From Blepharisma japonicum (Eukaryota > Ciliophora > Heterotrichea > Heterotrichida > Blepharismidae): DNA of 64,000 bases. The stretch covers positions 372,001-436,000 of the forward strand of contig CATKHK010000020.1 in the NCBI GenBank assembly GCA_949751835.1, written 5' to 3'. Numbering within the stretch: the first letter of the stretch is position 1; each line of letters begins with the position of its first letter. A program made the translations under genes and the position numbers. Below, piece by piece: positions 12,058-24,071 of this stretch. Below the pieces are notes generated by a model. The model was not told the DNA's origin. It saw only the letters and a list, made by a program, of their open reading frames with translations, and made no database searches.

Positions 12058-15000
12058 ATGTATGCGAGCTCACAGTTCAATTTAATTGAAAATCGAAGTA
12101 TTCTAGAAGTTAATGTAAATCAAGGCTTTTTTAAAACTTGGGAGTTATTTTTGCTTGAAACTTTTGGTAAAATTTTCCATCCAACTTACAATGAAAATAT
12201 AAAATTTCAGCGTCAAATTGTGACAGAAATTTTTATTAATTTGGTAATTGGCCTACAAATGATTTCTATTACGTGGTATAGCTCAATGGATATATCAGAG
12301 TGAGATTATTACCATACATTTTGAAAAGTTATTGGATATATCAATTTTTGCAGTTTTTGTGATGTGTTGCAAATGACTGATTTTTGTTTGTACATAATGA
12401 TTTTCGGAATTGTTTGTGGCATTTTTTGTATTTTGCTTGTGTTTGTGTTATCTTTTTTCAAAAAGAAGATTCATGTGATAATATTGTTTGTCTTAAGCAG
12501 ACTCGCAGAATTATTATCCACTATATTATATATTCCCTGTACATTAATGCTGGGTTTATTATTTAAATATTCAGCATTAAACTATTCCACAATTTCAGAA
12601 TTTTCAGGAAAATATGATGCTACTAAAATAAATTGGGGTTCAGGCGGAGTATTTTTAAGTATTGTTCTTATGAGTTTTTTATTTTTAATCGCTTTAATTT
12701 ACAGTTTATTTACAGCTGATGTACGACATATTTACGTAAATAAAAATTTCCTATCTAAATCAAATATTTCTTTTGATTTGTATTTTTTGATATTTATCAC
12801 AGTTGAATGCTGACTCTTTATTTTTTTTGGAGGCTCAAGTATTTTATATTACCAAGTTGCTTTATTTTGCCTATCAATTAGTGCATATTTTTCAGTTTTT
12901 TATTATTTACCTTATTATAACCCTTTAGAAAACGGCATAAAAGCATTTCTCATGTTAAGCTTATCAATCGCTTCAGGATCTTTTTTATTCGGGAGACTAA
13001 TTGACAATTCATTAATAACGATTCTCTTAAACATTTTTCTTCAGCCATTGCTCTGCTATTTAATTATCAGAAAAACCAAGCACAATTATTCCTTACTGAA
13101 ATTTCAATACAAAACTCCTAGCAACCAATTTGATTTTGAAAGACAAATAAGGCACCTTCTCTGTGACCCAGACTTGCCAGATCCATGTGAAATTGTTAAT
13201 TCTTTTACTAAAAGCTTTTTTAATAGCAAATTTAGAAAAAATAAACTGTTCGTGGTATGGCAAGTAAATTTTTGCTTATATATAATAAAAGATGAAAGAT
13301 TAGCGAGAATTAAGCTCACACAAATTTTGACACAAATGCCAAGCTATGAAGGGGATATACAATCGTGAAGGACTATGAAATATATTGAAGAATTGAGCTC
13401 TCAGCATCCTAATGATATTATTTATTTGGAGTATTTAACAGATTTGTATAGGGTTCGAGGGCAGGATGAAGAATTATGCTATTTATTAATTGAGTTATGA
13501 GGAGAATTATCAATCAAAATTCCAAGGTTTAATAAACTCTATAGCCTAGTACTACAGATTTCAGATGAAATTTCAGAAATTCGTAATGTTTATGATGTTT
13601 TGGTAACTAAGCACAAACATGTACAAATTTTTGATCAATATATATCATTTTTAGAAAATATTTTAAGTGAATCGGAATATGCAAATACTATAAATACTCG
13701 TAAAATAGGTCTGCAACATGCTTTTGACTTAAAAAAAGGGGATGAAATATTGCTAAACCCTTATAGCGAGAAAAATGGGATTATTTTAATTTCTGCTAAT
13801 GACAGCTCTTTCGGGTTAATAGCTTATATAAATGAAAAAGCTGCTCAATTCTTAAGGATTTCTACAAGTGAGGCCATTGGCAATGCATTTTCTCAGTTTA
13901 TACCTTATCCTTACTCAATAGGCCATGATTGATTTATGAAAGAATTCTTCTCGAAATGTTCTAAAACTGAAATTATTAAAAGAAATTGGCTTTTTATGCA
14001 GAATTTATTGGGCTATTTATTTGAATGTAAATTTCTTATAAGACTGACAGCCCTAAATCATTGTGCTTATATTTTAGTGTCTATGAGATCTAGAGAAACT
14101 ACCAGACAGCTTGCAGTTGTGACTGATGCAGGCTATATTTATAATTATAGTGTATTATTTCCTCATTATATAGGTGCAGGAAATCAAAATATAAGGCAAA
14201 AATATTTGACAGATTTTATCCCTAATATGCATGTATCAGAAATGGCTGTATGCGAGCCTTATGTTTATTATATAAATGGGCAGGAACTAGTATTTGCACA
14301 TAGGACGATTCAGCTGAGAATTGCATTTATTCATGTTATTGTAGTAATAAATGATGAAAAAGAAAAACAAATATGAAAAGAAAGGAGAGACCCAGACCAA
14401 ATTGAGTATTTTGGGACAAGTGATGCAATTATTGATAATATTGGAATCCAAAAAACACCAAGCTTTTCTATAAGTAAAATTACTAAACTTGGTAGGGTAA
14501 AATTTCAAGATCTTCAAGAAGCTGACTCAGAATCAAAAAATTCTGATCCAATTGACAAAGAAAATAACTCTAAAAAGCAGCTTTTAGAAGATTCTTTAAA
14601 ATATCTGAACGAAACAGACATATTACTCGATGAAGAGCGAGCTGACTCTATCATGCAAAAAGGATCTCAAAGTTATTCCTCAGGACACAATCAAATAGCA
14701 ATTACTCAAAATCTCGTCAATAGTACTACAAGGTATATAAAAATTTTTGAGCAAATTTTATTTATATCTATTTTAACTACTATAAGCATGAATATTGGAA
14801 TTTTAATTTACACATATCAAGATGCTAATCATGCAAGCGAATTATCTCTGTATTCTCATCTTGGAGAGCTTTGGTATAGACTTAGTAGCATGAGTGACAA
14901 TGTAAGAACCTTATGATTAGAACAAACTTATGGAATTTTTAATATTTCTAGAGATCTTGGCTTACTTAATGATACGATTAATATGTTAATTTATGTACAA

Positions 15001-16320
15001 GGGGAATTATTAAATGATTTACCTGAATGGGATTATTGTTCAGGATCAATAATAGTGTCTGAGTCTAATATAGGAGTTTGAAACTTGCAAGGATCGCCTC
15101 ATTTGGAATTTTTTAATTTATATGACACTGTCCAATTGTTTATTTCAGCTGTAAAAAATATATAGGGGCAAGCAATTATCGCAAAAATTAATAAAAATGA
15201 GCCGATTATAGGTGAAGCACAGTTTATTATGATTAACAGCTTAGGATATTCTTATGCTGCAGTTGGTAACACTTTTAATAGCCTAGTTAGCTGTGAAGTT
15301 GACCGGGTTGACACAGTTGGGACCAAAATAACTGTATTTTTATATATTGGAATAGCCATTGTAGGTCTATTCAATATTGCGCTTATATATTATGTGTTTT
15401 TAATCAACAAAACATATGATAATTTTTGGAATTTTGTAAGAAAAATATCCTCATTATCATATATTGATTTAAGAGCTGCTTGTATTGATAGACTTTCAAC
15501 AATTCACGGCATTGATTATGATCTTCTAGACGACGCAATTCATATTCGCTCTCTTGGCCATGAAAATAAAATACTAAAATCAAAAATTTATAAGAAATAT
15601 CTCTATAATTTATTGCTCTTTTTTATTATTGGATGCTCATATTTTTTATTTACAAGATATTATTTATATGATAATTGTAGAAAATCTATGATAAATCGAC
15701 CTTATTTATTGCAAAATTTTGCGTATAAAAGAGTAGCGTTATCAAGGCTTTCGTTGTTTTCTCTTGATACATTTATTAGACAATATGCAAATTGATTCCC
15801 TATTTCATATGATTTTGGAAATTATTGATATGAAAATCATGAAGCATCTTTAATTTTAGATAAAGAAAATGTGAAATTAAGACTAGGCATATTCAAGGAG
15901 CTTATGTCAGAGAGCTTAAAAAAAAGAATTTTCCAAGGATTGGATTCAGATAACCAAATCCTGAGTTTTGGAACCTCAGCAGCCTCTAATTTATTTTATT
16001 TTGATTCTGTTGATATAGCAGCTGTGACAAGCCAAAAAAGCAGTGAGGATGTTGAAGAATTTATTAGGGGAATTTATCAGCTACAGACAGAAATGGGGGT
16101 AAATTTTGACATGGCAAATCGCGATTCCAAAAATTTAATTGACTTACAGCTTGGGTATATTGTAAGCACAGCTATTGGATTTTCTATTGGTTTATTGATG
16201 TTGTTTTTCGTTTATTATTTTCCTTTATTAAGGCGAGAAAAAAATATTTTGGAAAAGCTGCAAGTGATGACAGCCTTAATACCTCGCTCGAATAATAATT
16301 TAAAAGGTGTCACAATATAG
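12058..16320 (+). CDS. TmcB-like multi-pass protein with PAS-like region, divergent copy
   Basis: About 1415 residues after splicing, ATG at 12058, stop TAG. At least ten TGA codons are read as Trp. It is co-linear with the minus-strand pair but far more diverged. The N-terminus has FGKIFHPTYNENIKFQRQIV and WYSSMDISEW. Membrane segments occupy roughly the first 330 residues. The TPR-like region contains DLYRVRGQDEELCYLLIEL. The PAS-like region reads FGLIAYINEKAAQFL and SQFIPYPYSIGHDW, which fits the family pattern best of all the copies. A soluble Asp/Ser-rich linker follows, and then four C-terminal membrane segments. Opposite orientation to the other copies suggests an older inverted duplication. 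Function is unknown beyond the family resemblance. Confidence 0.78.
15151..15165 (+). other. 15-nt spliceosomal intron in the divergent TmcB-like gene
   Basis: The sequence GTAAAAAATATATAG has GT...AG ends and is in phase 0 with an in-frame TAG. It is at the homologous position to the introns at 2119-2133 and 7045-7059, but the internal sequence differs. Confidence 0.88.
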
Positions 16321-16568
16321 ATTTAGAAAATATAAATATTTACAATATTTTTATTTTAGGCTTAATTATTATTAGCGAAATTTGTTTTAAAGTATTATCT
16401 TTTCTTTTTAGGCATAGAATAGAAAGTTTAATATTTATTGGATAAGTAATCATAATTCTTTGTAAAATAGATAATTGAATTTTAAAGCTTCAAATAGTAA
16501 GTTTTTGTAACAGGAAAATCCTTATGAGCTTAATATCAGCTATATATAATTTGGTGTAACAATAAAAT

Positions 16569-17165
16569 ATGGGAGGAAAAAGTTCAAGCCAACAGCTAGA
16601 AGACACGATCTTTAATATGAGATTAGCTTCAAAGCAGCTTCAAAAAGAATCACAGCGAAGCGAAAAGGAAGAAAAAATCGAAAAAGATAAAGCCAAAAAA
16701 TATCTCGAAAAAGGTCTAATTGACACTGCCAGAATTTATGCCGAAAATGCTATAAGAAAGAAAAACGAAGCCTTAAATTATCTAAGGCTGTCAAGCAAAA
16801 TGGATGCGGTCTGCTCTAGGATACAATCAGCAGCAAGAACTGAAAATATGACTCATCAGTTTCAAAAGGTAATTCCTCAGATGAACAGAGTTCTTCATAA
16901 CATGAACTTAGAAAACATCAGCCAGACCATGAATCAGTTCGAAAAATGTTTTGAAGATTTAGATGTGGCTTCTGGCTATATCAACGAATCATTGAATTCT
17001 ACTACTTCAGTTTCAACACCAAAGGAACAAGTAGACTCTCTTCTAGGGATGATCGCGAGTGAGCACAACATTAACGTTCAAGAGCAGCTAGGAGAAACCC
17101 CTTTAACCGGTGGGGCAAATTTAACTGAAGAGCAGATGAAGTCGAGATTTGAAAGATTAGGGTAA
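16569..17165 (+). CDS. CHMP1: ESCRT-III subunit, CHMP1/Did2 type
   Basis: 198 residues, close to the usual ~196 for CHMP1. ESCRT-III proteins polymerise on membranes and drive scission in endosomal sorting and cytokinesis; CHMP1 recruits the Vps4 ATPase. The basic N-terminal helix pair (FNMRLASKQLQKESQRSEKE, KAKKYLEKGLIDTARIYAEN), the KKNEALNYLRLSSKMDAV segment and VIPQMNRVLHNMNL are characteristic of CHMP1. The acidic C-terminal helix ends EEQMKSRFERLG, the place and pattern of the MIM1 motif that binds Vps4/LIP5. It has no TGA codons or introns. Unrelated neighbours give no functional context. Confidence 0.93.
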   Translation: MGGKSSSQQLEDTIFNMRLASKQLQKESQRSEKEEKIEKDKAKKYLEKGLIDTARIYAENAIRKKNEALNYLRLSSKMDAVCSRIQSAARTENMTHQFQKVIPQMNRVLHNMNLENISQTMNQFEKCFEDLDVASGYINESLNSTTSVSTPKEQVDSLLGMIASEHNINVQEQLGETPLTGGANLTEEQMKSRFERLG

Positions 17166-17927
17166 TTTATGAGAATTATGATAATCTGACCGTAATATGG
17201 TAGCTTTATATAAGAGCAAACCATATAATGCTTAAATAGCTTAGCATGGATATAGAAGAGATTAAAATAATGCACGAAGTATTCAATTTTTTTCTTTAGT
17301 ATATCTAAATTGGCAAGAATTATTTATTTGTATTATTATATAATAATTTGGAGCATAAATTATCACAAATAAAATTTTATTAATTTTGATATTTTTATCG
17401 CTTATTTTCGTTTGTGAAATTGCTTTTGCAGCATATTTAAGACAATCTTATATAAAATTTGATTTTTTGTTTATAATGCTGACTAAAAGTATATTAAATT
17501 TACTGTTACGACTATTAGCATTTATGATGAAAGAGGTAAAAATTTAAAGAATTTTTATTAATTTATTTGCTAAAAATGGGATGCAAATGAATCAATCTAT
17601 AAACCATTTCTAAATTATCAAATTATAAAATATAAGATTTTATGATTTTAAATTTTAGAAGTCATAACTGAATGCCAAAGCTTAGCATTAATTAAGGTTT
17701 TCATTAAAAATTCAAATATTTTCATTTCCTATATGCCCTAAAAGAACTTTGCAATATGTATTTTCCTATTTTTAATTTACCTGATCTTGCTGAAATAAAA
17801 TCAAAAAAATTGTAAAATTGATAAATAAAGTTTATGTTTTTGCAATAGCCTATTAAACTATTTAGCTTCAAAATTCCCTATAGTTTTCTTTATATTTCTA
17901 AAACCATATAATAATTTTCTGTAATAT
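17166..17927. other. Intergenic, nothing recognised
   Basis: An AT-rich spacer between two plus-strand genes. No frame with coding character, hairpin cluster or repeat was seen. Confidence 0.6.
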
Positions 17928-19112
17928 ATGAACCTTTTGCAAGTTCCCACTACTCTATACTCCCAAGAAAGCTCAAGTGTAAAATCCAGCCAAAAAGTCC
18001 TCAAAATTCGACGCCGCATCCAGCCTGCGCAAAATTTAGACGCGGCTGCAACTCATAAAATCGTCAAAGTTGCTCATAAAGCAATCAAGCCAAAACCATC
18101 TGAAATTCCTCTGCCTGGGTCAATGGAAGAAGATTTTCTATTAGAAAATGAAGGAAATCCTATTCACTTTTTACGAGTGAAAAATCCAAGCACAGGAAAT
18201 TTTGAAATAAACCATAGAATATTTCGTGCTGACTATTCTGAAGACCCAAAACCACCACCTCCAAAAACTCCAAAAACCATTGAATTTTTTACTAAGCTTA
18301 AAAAATGTGTAAAGGTTGTAGCTGAAGATGAGAATCCACAGCCATCTAAAGCTCCAATCCTTCGTAATTTATTCCGCAAGCAAACTTCTCTAGTAAGCCC
18401 AGAGACAAAATACAATGAAAAATTAATACAAATAAAAGAAGGAATGAAAAAAGAAGCAGAGACCGAAGAAAAATTATTAAAATCGTTAAAAACAGGCCAA
18501 AGGATAACTGAAACAAAGCAAACTCATTGTCTAGAAAATTATTACTCAAAAACTGATTATTGGCATAAAATTGCCGAAAATTTATCACAGAAAGTTAATA
18601 AGCAGCCGCAAGATTTAATGCTAAATTCGGCACCTAATTTTAGGCAGAAAAAAGAAGAATGTGAGCTACTCGATAAACTATCTCCATTAAGGGATAAATA
18701 TGGAAATTTAGCTTGATATTTGACACTTAGGCAATGGCCTGAATCAGAAATACCTGGCGAAGTATGAATTCCTATAGGTGGCCAATTAACTGGTCTCTAT
18801 ACACCAATTCGCCATAGATGTAATACTGCTCAAGAAGTTATAAGAACAGTAGGGTCACATCCAAGTTCGAGAGGAAGTTTACGATCTTCTCAGTATTTTC
18901 GAAGAAAAATCCAAGAAAATAGAAAAAAAGAAGAAGATATTTTAATTGACAATGAATTTGATGATATGATAATTCAAGGTGAAGCGAAATTTCCAATAGA
19001 AAAATCAGCTGCTGAATCAATTGGGGTCAAATTTTTGACAACTGATATTGGGAATAATATTTTGCCTGAGCAGACTATTGAATTGAATTATGAAGTAAAA
19101 GTAAAATATTAA
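17928..19112 (+). CDS. Hypothetical basic protein
   Basis: 394 residues once the two TGA codons at 18714 and 18765 are read as Trp, with start ATG 17928 and stop TAA. Not recognised. The N-terminal half is basic and proline-rich (VLKIRRRIQPAQN, then PKPPPPKTPKT near residue 105). The middle has a charged helical stretch with many Lys and Glu (around 165-195). The C-terminal half contains WYLTLRQWPESEIPGEVW and a short helix with RRKIQENRKKEED. There is no signal peptide or membrane segment. It could be a cytoskeletal or ciliary protein by composition, but that is a guess. Confidence 0.7.
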
Positions 19113-20526
19113 GGCTGGTAAAATCAGATTAATTAAAATACTCTTATTAAACTTAAGAAAAATTTTTTAGTGGTGATGATGAGATAATTATAGCCATAGC
19201 AAGAGAGTATTATAATAAAATAAGCTAAAGGAAAAGGTACCGAGAAATGAACAGAGAATATGTCTCAACTCTAATGGAATTTTTAGAGTCTGCAATATCT
19301 TTGATGTAGTTCAAATTTTAATATTTCTTTTAAAGCTAGAGGCCTCTTTAACTGTTAAATTTCATTAATAGTTTAATTACTTTAATGCAAACACTTAGTG
19401 ATTAAAGCCAACGAGCCAGGCATAAACATTTATAAGACTATAAATTCTCTTTAAGTTCATTATTGCTATGACTAATATTGAATATAGGATTTACCTTATA
19501 TTAGCATATATTTCTTTATTAATAATAAATTTAAATATATCTCTTTATGATATTGGTCAAATATATATTTAAAGAGAGTTGAAAAATATATAATAAAGAT
19601 ATTTATTAACCGTCCATTTTATTATTTAAGTGATTAAACTTTAAATATAAAATTAGATATTAACAAAAATATATTAAAATTTCTGTCAGTGCAACTAAGA
19701 TATTCAAAAGCATTCTTATGCTTATAACTTCTGTAAAAATGGCTAATAAGCTGAATAATATAAATAATATCTTATCCATAATTCCGATGCTGATGTTAAA
19801 CCCTATCTGATTTATTTTTTATTTTATTTGATAATAAGAATTCAATATTCATATCAAAGAAAAATACTATTAGCATCAGGTTTTAATGAATAAATAAAAT
19901 TTTTTGAATTTAAAAAATATTTATTTTCAAAAGAATATTTGTAAATGTTTATCAATTAGAATTAATAATTAGTTTCTAAATATATTTATAAGTGCAAAAG
20001 CAATTTGAATAATGAATTTTTGTAATTTTAACATTCAATAGTTTGAATATTAATTGATTTTTAATTATAATTATTTTATTTAATAGATACAGCATTGGAT
20101 TATAGAAAAATCCCACCAAAATTCCACATAAGTTATTTAATATTTATCAAGCTTTCTCTATATGTGCCTGATAAATCCTAAAAAATTATTTTTAAATTTT
20201 AATATGTTTTAATTTTCCAAGCGTTACTACCATTTTGAAGCAACTGCTAAAACATCAATTTCATCATTTCTTGAAAAATTAAATTTTAAGCAGAATAATC
20301 TTCTTATTTTTAGCTCCATTCCTGCAGGACCTTAATAAATTTAATTATTAATTTCAAAGAATTTTTTTTTCTGAGTGGGTCTATTTCATCTCTTAATATT
20401 CATATTTCCTATTTTTTGTATCAGTTCAAAATAAAGAATTGGTAACTATTAAAGAATAAAATCTATAAACCTCTACAATTTGACAATTATTTTCCTTTAC
20501 GTCCATAATATTCTGATAAAAATTCT
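19113..20526. other. Long AT-rich intergenic region
   Basis: About 1.4 kb with no open frame of coding character. There are several A/T homopolymer and TATATT-rich runs. No paralogue fragment was recognised. Confidence 0.6.
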
Positions 20527-21342
20527 ATGCAACCAGTAGATCAAATAATCGTAACCCAACTACGCTCATTTAACTCATCTTCAGGACGAAAAATTGGCTT
20601 GAATTCGAAAATCAAGAACTGTTTCTATAACCCAAAAAGCTCTATGATAGCGCCACCAAAGAAAGAGTACCTGAGATGTCGTGTGATTCGTGGACACAAG
20701 CGAGCCATAAGACAAATTAAAAAGTGTGCGATACCAATCAGGACCTTAAATGCTTTTGACCCAGAAAATCCTACAGCGCTTAGAATATGAAGAATCCTCT
20801 CAGATGTTTATATAAAGCACGAAGAAGAGCTCTCAAAATTCAGCCAAACAGAAAGTGGTCCTAAAACAGATGGAAAGTCCAAGCGTCAGGGGAAGACTGA
20901 AAACCTCGCAAAAAGCTTTAATTATGATTTCTGCAGAGATTATTTTACTCCTCTAGGAGTAAGAGAATCATTTTATTATTATGTTGAGCTATTATTTGTT
21001 GACTTAAACCCTAAAAGCCTCTGTGAAAAATTTGACTTCAACTGCTGCAAAAGCCCGCACTCGCATGAGTGCCTTGAAAAATGGCTTTTAATGAAAAAAT
21101 ACATCAGCCAATATATGATTCAGGAGCTAGGTCTTGAACCGTTTATGCCAGCTTCGTCTGAAGGTTATCACTTACCAAGTCTATTTAATTCGAGCTTAGA
21201 TCAGCCACCAGAAATCTCCACCTATAGTAGAAGGCTCAGGTCAAGTTCAAGCTCTACCCTTGATAGTAATTCTGCTTCAAAGACAAATCTTTCTTCAGGG
21301 GATTTGCAGAATAATTGTGAGGGCGGGTCAAGAGATAAATAA
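20527..21342 (+). CDS. Hypothetical protein, family shared with 23268-24071
   Basis: 271 residues, ATG 20527, stop TAA, with one TGA (20788) read as Trp. The family is not recognised. It is co-linear with the protein at 23268-24071. Shared blocks are EYLRCRVIRGHKRAIRQIK (residues ~40-58), SQTESGPKTDGKSKR, SFNYDFCRDYFTPLGVRES, and CLEKWLLMKKYISQYMI. A conserved Cys-Cys pair with nearby Cys and His (FNCCKSPHSHECL) could bind metal. The C-terminus is a Ser-rich tail absent from the partner. No signal peptide or membrane segment is present. Confidence 0.75.
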
Positions 21343-23267
21343 AACTAATAATTGGCTTATTAACTTGGCAAAAGGGTCAGTAATTGTTTATATGAGGCGA
21401 CATATTTATCAAGGTAAATATTTTAAAATTTAAGAAATCGATTATTTATAAAAAATTTTATTAAGGTTTGGGATGAAGATGCAGGAAACTAGAAAAGTTA
21501 CAAAAAAGAAATGATTTTTGCGAAATTTCGGTAAAGGATAAGCTATATTGAATTTGTGTGATCAAAATGGATTCTCGAAGTATTATATATTTTTAGGGTT
21601 AAATAAATACCAAACAAATTCAAATCTGACCCAAAGAGTCAGCCTAAAAGAAGTTAGTAAAAAGAAAGAATTACTTAATAAAGCATATAGAACTATCATA
21701 GACTTAAAAGGCTTGGTAAAAACAACTGAGAAACTGAATTTGTAAATATCACTATTTTGAAATATTAAACGATCAGTTTCGAATATAAAAAAGCTTAAAC
21801 CAGCAAAGACTAGTATAGGGCAAATATGAAAATCACTGCTACAAATTAACAGTAAAACACTCATTAAGGATTCGGCTAAAAAATATTACGATTATTATTT
21901 TGCCATAGATCATGCAAATTTGGAAATTGATTTATTTTGCAAAATTTCAACAGATTTCCAGTTTTTCATTTCATATATCAGAATTCTGACAATTAAAAAA
22001 TGGTTGAGCAAAATACACATTCTAAGAATTACAAACAGAATTAAAAATCTGATTTGGTTCTCAAATATTCATTTCAGAAAATTAAGGAACATTTAGAATT
22101 TAATAAAAAATTTCCAACTTTATCAGAGTATCAAATGTCTATAAAAGACCTTTTTATTATTTGGTATATTTTATAGGAAATTAAAAGGGAAGGGCTTGAT
22201 TATTAAGAAGAGAAGGAGTTTATGAGAATTTTAGGTTGATTATAGATTTAGATTCGAGATTTAAAGCATTTTCACGTTTTAAATCTTATTGAAATATTCA
22301 TAATGAAGCTTTTAAGAAATTTATCCTTCTGAAGCCTAGGTTTAAAAGGAAATAGTTATCGCTAACCAAGTAATGTGAAGATTGTCAAATTTATATTTCA
22401 GTTAGTTAGTTAAATGATTTTTATTATGTTTCTATCGCCGATTACCCATGGCTTTAACAGACAAATTGCATTGATACCAACTAGTGATATCAAGACTCAT
22501 CTTACCCTTGCAAGATGTAAGGCTTCCATAATTAGACTCCAATAGAAACTTCTAAGTTCCAAGGATCAAGCCCAATTCCCTTAGCAGCTTATCTGAGTGG
22601 CAAAAACTGTCTGAAATCAAAATAAATAGAAGAAAAACTTATAGATTAACTTTTTAAAGAAATCATGAAGATTATTATGAATTGATCAATAAAGCATTAA
22701 TAATTTCTTATCCGCATTCTGCATTTTGATCAAAAATTATTTAAAAAGATGTAGATTATATAAAAATTAAACCCATAAGCTTTTAAGGATTTTCTTCAAG
22801 CTGACTAAATTTGGAAAAATTAATATTTTTTTTTCAGATTTTTAATTATTTTTTTTAAATTGCTTTGAAATATTCTAAATAAAGTCGGATATCTTATACT
22901 CTTTACTCATACTTCAATATCAATAAATTTTAAATTCTTTTCATTTTCTTCACCACTTTAAAAAGTTTCCTATTAATTTTAAAAATTCTTGGTAAGATGC
23001 CTTATAACTTTTTTAAAATATCTGGCAACAAAATAATAAAAACAAGCCTTAAATCAGCTTTATAATAGCAAAAATCTTTAATATAGAACCGAAATCGTTA
23101 CCATATTTTAGAAAGTGAATTAATTTAAAAATGGTCTGGATTATAATTGTGTCTTAATCTGGAGGTCGAAAAAATTACTAAACCTTCAATTTTTATTTTA
23201 TTTGGTTTTAACTTATATAATTTCCTATAAATGATTGAATTCTTACGATTTCTTAAATATTAAAATA
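21343..23267. other. Long intergenic region between two paralogous genes
   Basis: About 1.9 kb. A 65-codon frame at 21548-21745 starts only with TTG, and nearby frames are broken by TAA/TAG, so it is not called. A less AT-rich patch at about 22440-22620 contains several short hairpins and is listed separately. No fragment of the flanking gene pair was seen here. Confidence 0.55.
22440..22620. ncRNA. Candidate structured RNA or small element (hairpin cluster)
   Basis: This patch is visibly less AT-rich than its surroundings. It has consecutive short perfect stems: TTGATA 22471-22476 with TATCAA 22488-22493, then CATCTT 22498-22503 with AAGATG 22512-22517. Further hairpin potential lies around AAACTTCTAAGTT near 22550. 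Either strand could be transcribed. No known RNA family is recognised, and short stems can occur by chance in such DNA. Confidence 0.25.
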
Positions 23268-24071
23268 ATGAAGTATGTACAATCAATGGACCATATGTTG
23301 GTCAGTCAACTCCAATCATACGGACCTTATTCAGGTCGAAAATGCAAGCTAGTGGCAAGAATCAGGAACTGTTTTCTCAATGCCAAGAGGTCTGCCACTA
23401 CGCTGATCAAGAAAGAATATTTAAGGTGTAGAATAATCCGTGGCCACAAGCGAGCCTTACGACAAATAAAAAGCCAAAAAATCCCAACAAGAACGATCAA
23501 CTCTTTCGACCCTAAAAACCCATCTGCTGTCAAGATTTGGATAAAACTATCAGAGGTTTTCAAAAGGAACGAGGACGTCCTTTGCCCTATCAGCCAAACA
23601 GAAAATGGACCAAAAACAGATGGGAAATCCAAGAGAAAAGAAAAGGTTGACTCCATTGCTAAGAGCTTTAATGAAAAATTCTGCAAGGAGTATTTCACCC
23701 CTTATGGAGTGAGAGAATCATATTACTACTACATTGAGCTTTTATTTGTTGACTTAGATCCTAAAGTCCTCTGCAAGAAATTTGAATTTAATTGCTGTAG
23801 AGGAGCACACAATTTGCAGTGTCTTGAGAAATGGCTACTGATGAAAAAATACATCAGTCAGTATATGATTGAGGATCTTGGTTTGGAACCATTTTGTCCC
23901 AAGTCACTCCAGCATTACTCATTGCCAAGTTTATTTTCAGATGAAAATTTTCAATTGCAAGCAATAAGATTAAACCAGAAAAATTTTGAATTTGATAGGA
24001 GAGATGATGACACACTGTCTTGCAATGAAATTCTAAACTTCATTTGTAAGCAAAACATATCAGCTAAGTAA
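23268..24071 (+). CDS. Hypothetical protein, paralogue of 20527-21342
   Basis: 267 residues from ATG 23268. The frame stays open upstream to 23235 but only with TTG, and alignment to the paralogue supports a start here or at the ATG at 23286. Shared blocks are EYLRCRIIRGHKRALRQIK, SQTENGPKTDGKSKRK, SFNEKFCKEYFTPYGVRES and CLEKWLLMKKYISQYMI, with the Cys pair FNCCRGAHNLQC conserved. No TGA codon is used. The C-terminal tail differs from that of the partner. The function is not known. Confidence 0.75.
   Translation: MKYVQSMDHMLVSQLQSYGPYSGRKCKLVARIRNCFLNAKRSATTLIKKEYLRCRIIRGHKRALRQIKSQKIPTRTINSFDPKNPSAVKIWIKLSEVFKRNEDVLCPISQTENGPKTDGKSKRKEKVDSIAKSFNEKFCKEYFTPYGVRESYYYYIELLFVDLDPKVLCKKFEFNCCRGAHNLQCLEKWLLMKKYISQYMIEDLGLEPFCPKSLQHYSLPSLFSDENFQLQAIRLNQKNFEFDRRDDDTLSCNEILNFICKQNISAK

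Noticed and set aside
21548-21745. 65-codon plus-strand frame
   Set aside because: It starts only with TTG, surrounding frames are broken by TAA/TAG, and no family or paralogue is evident.
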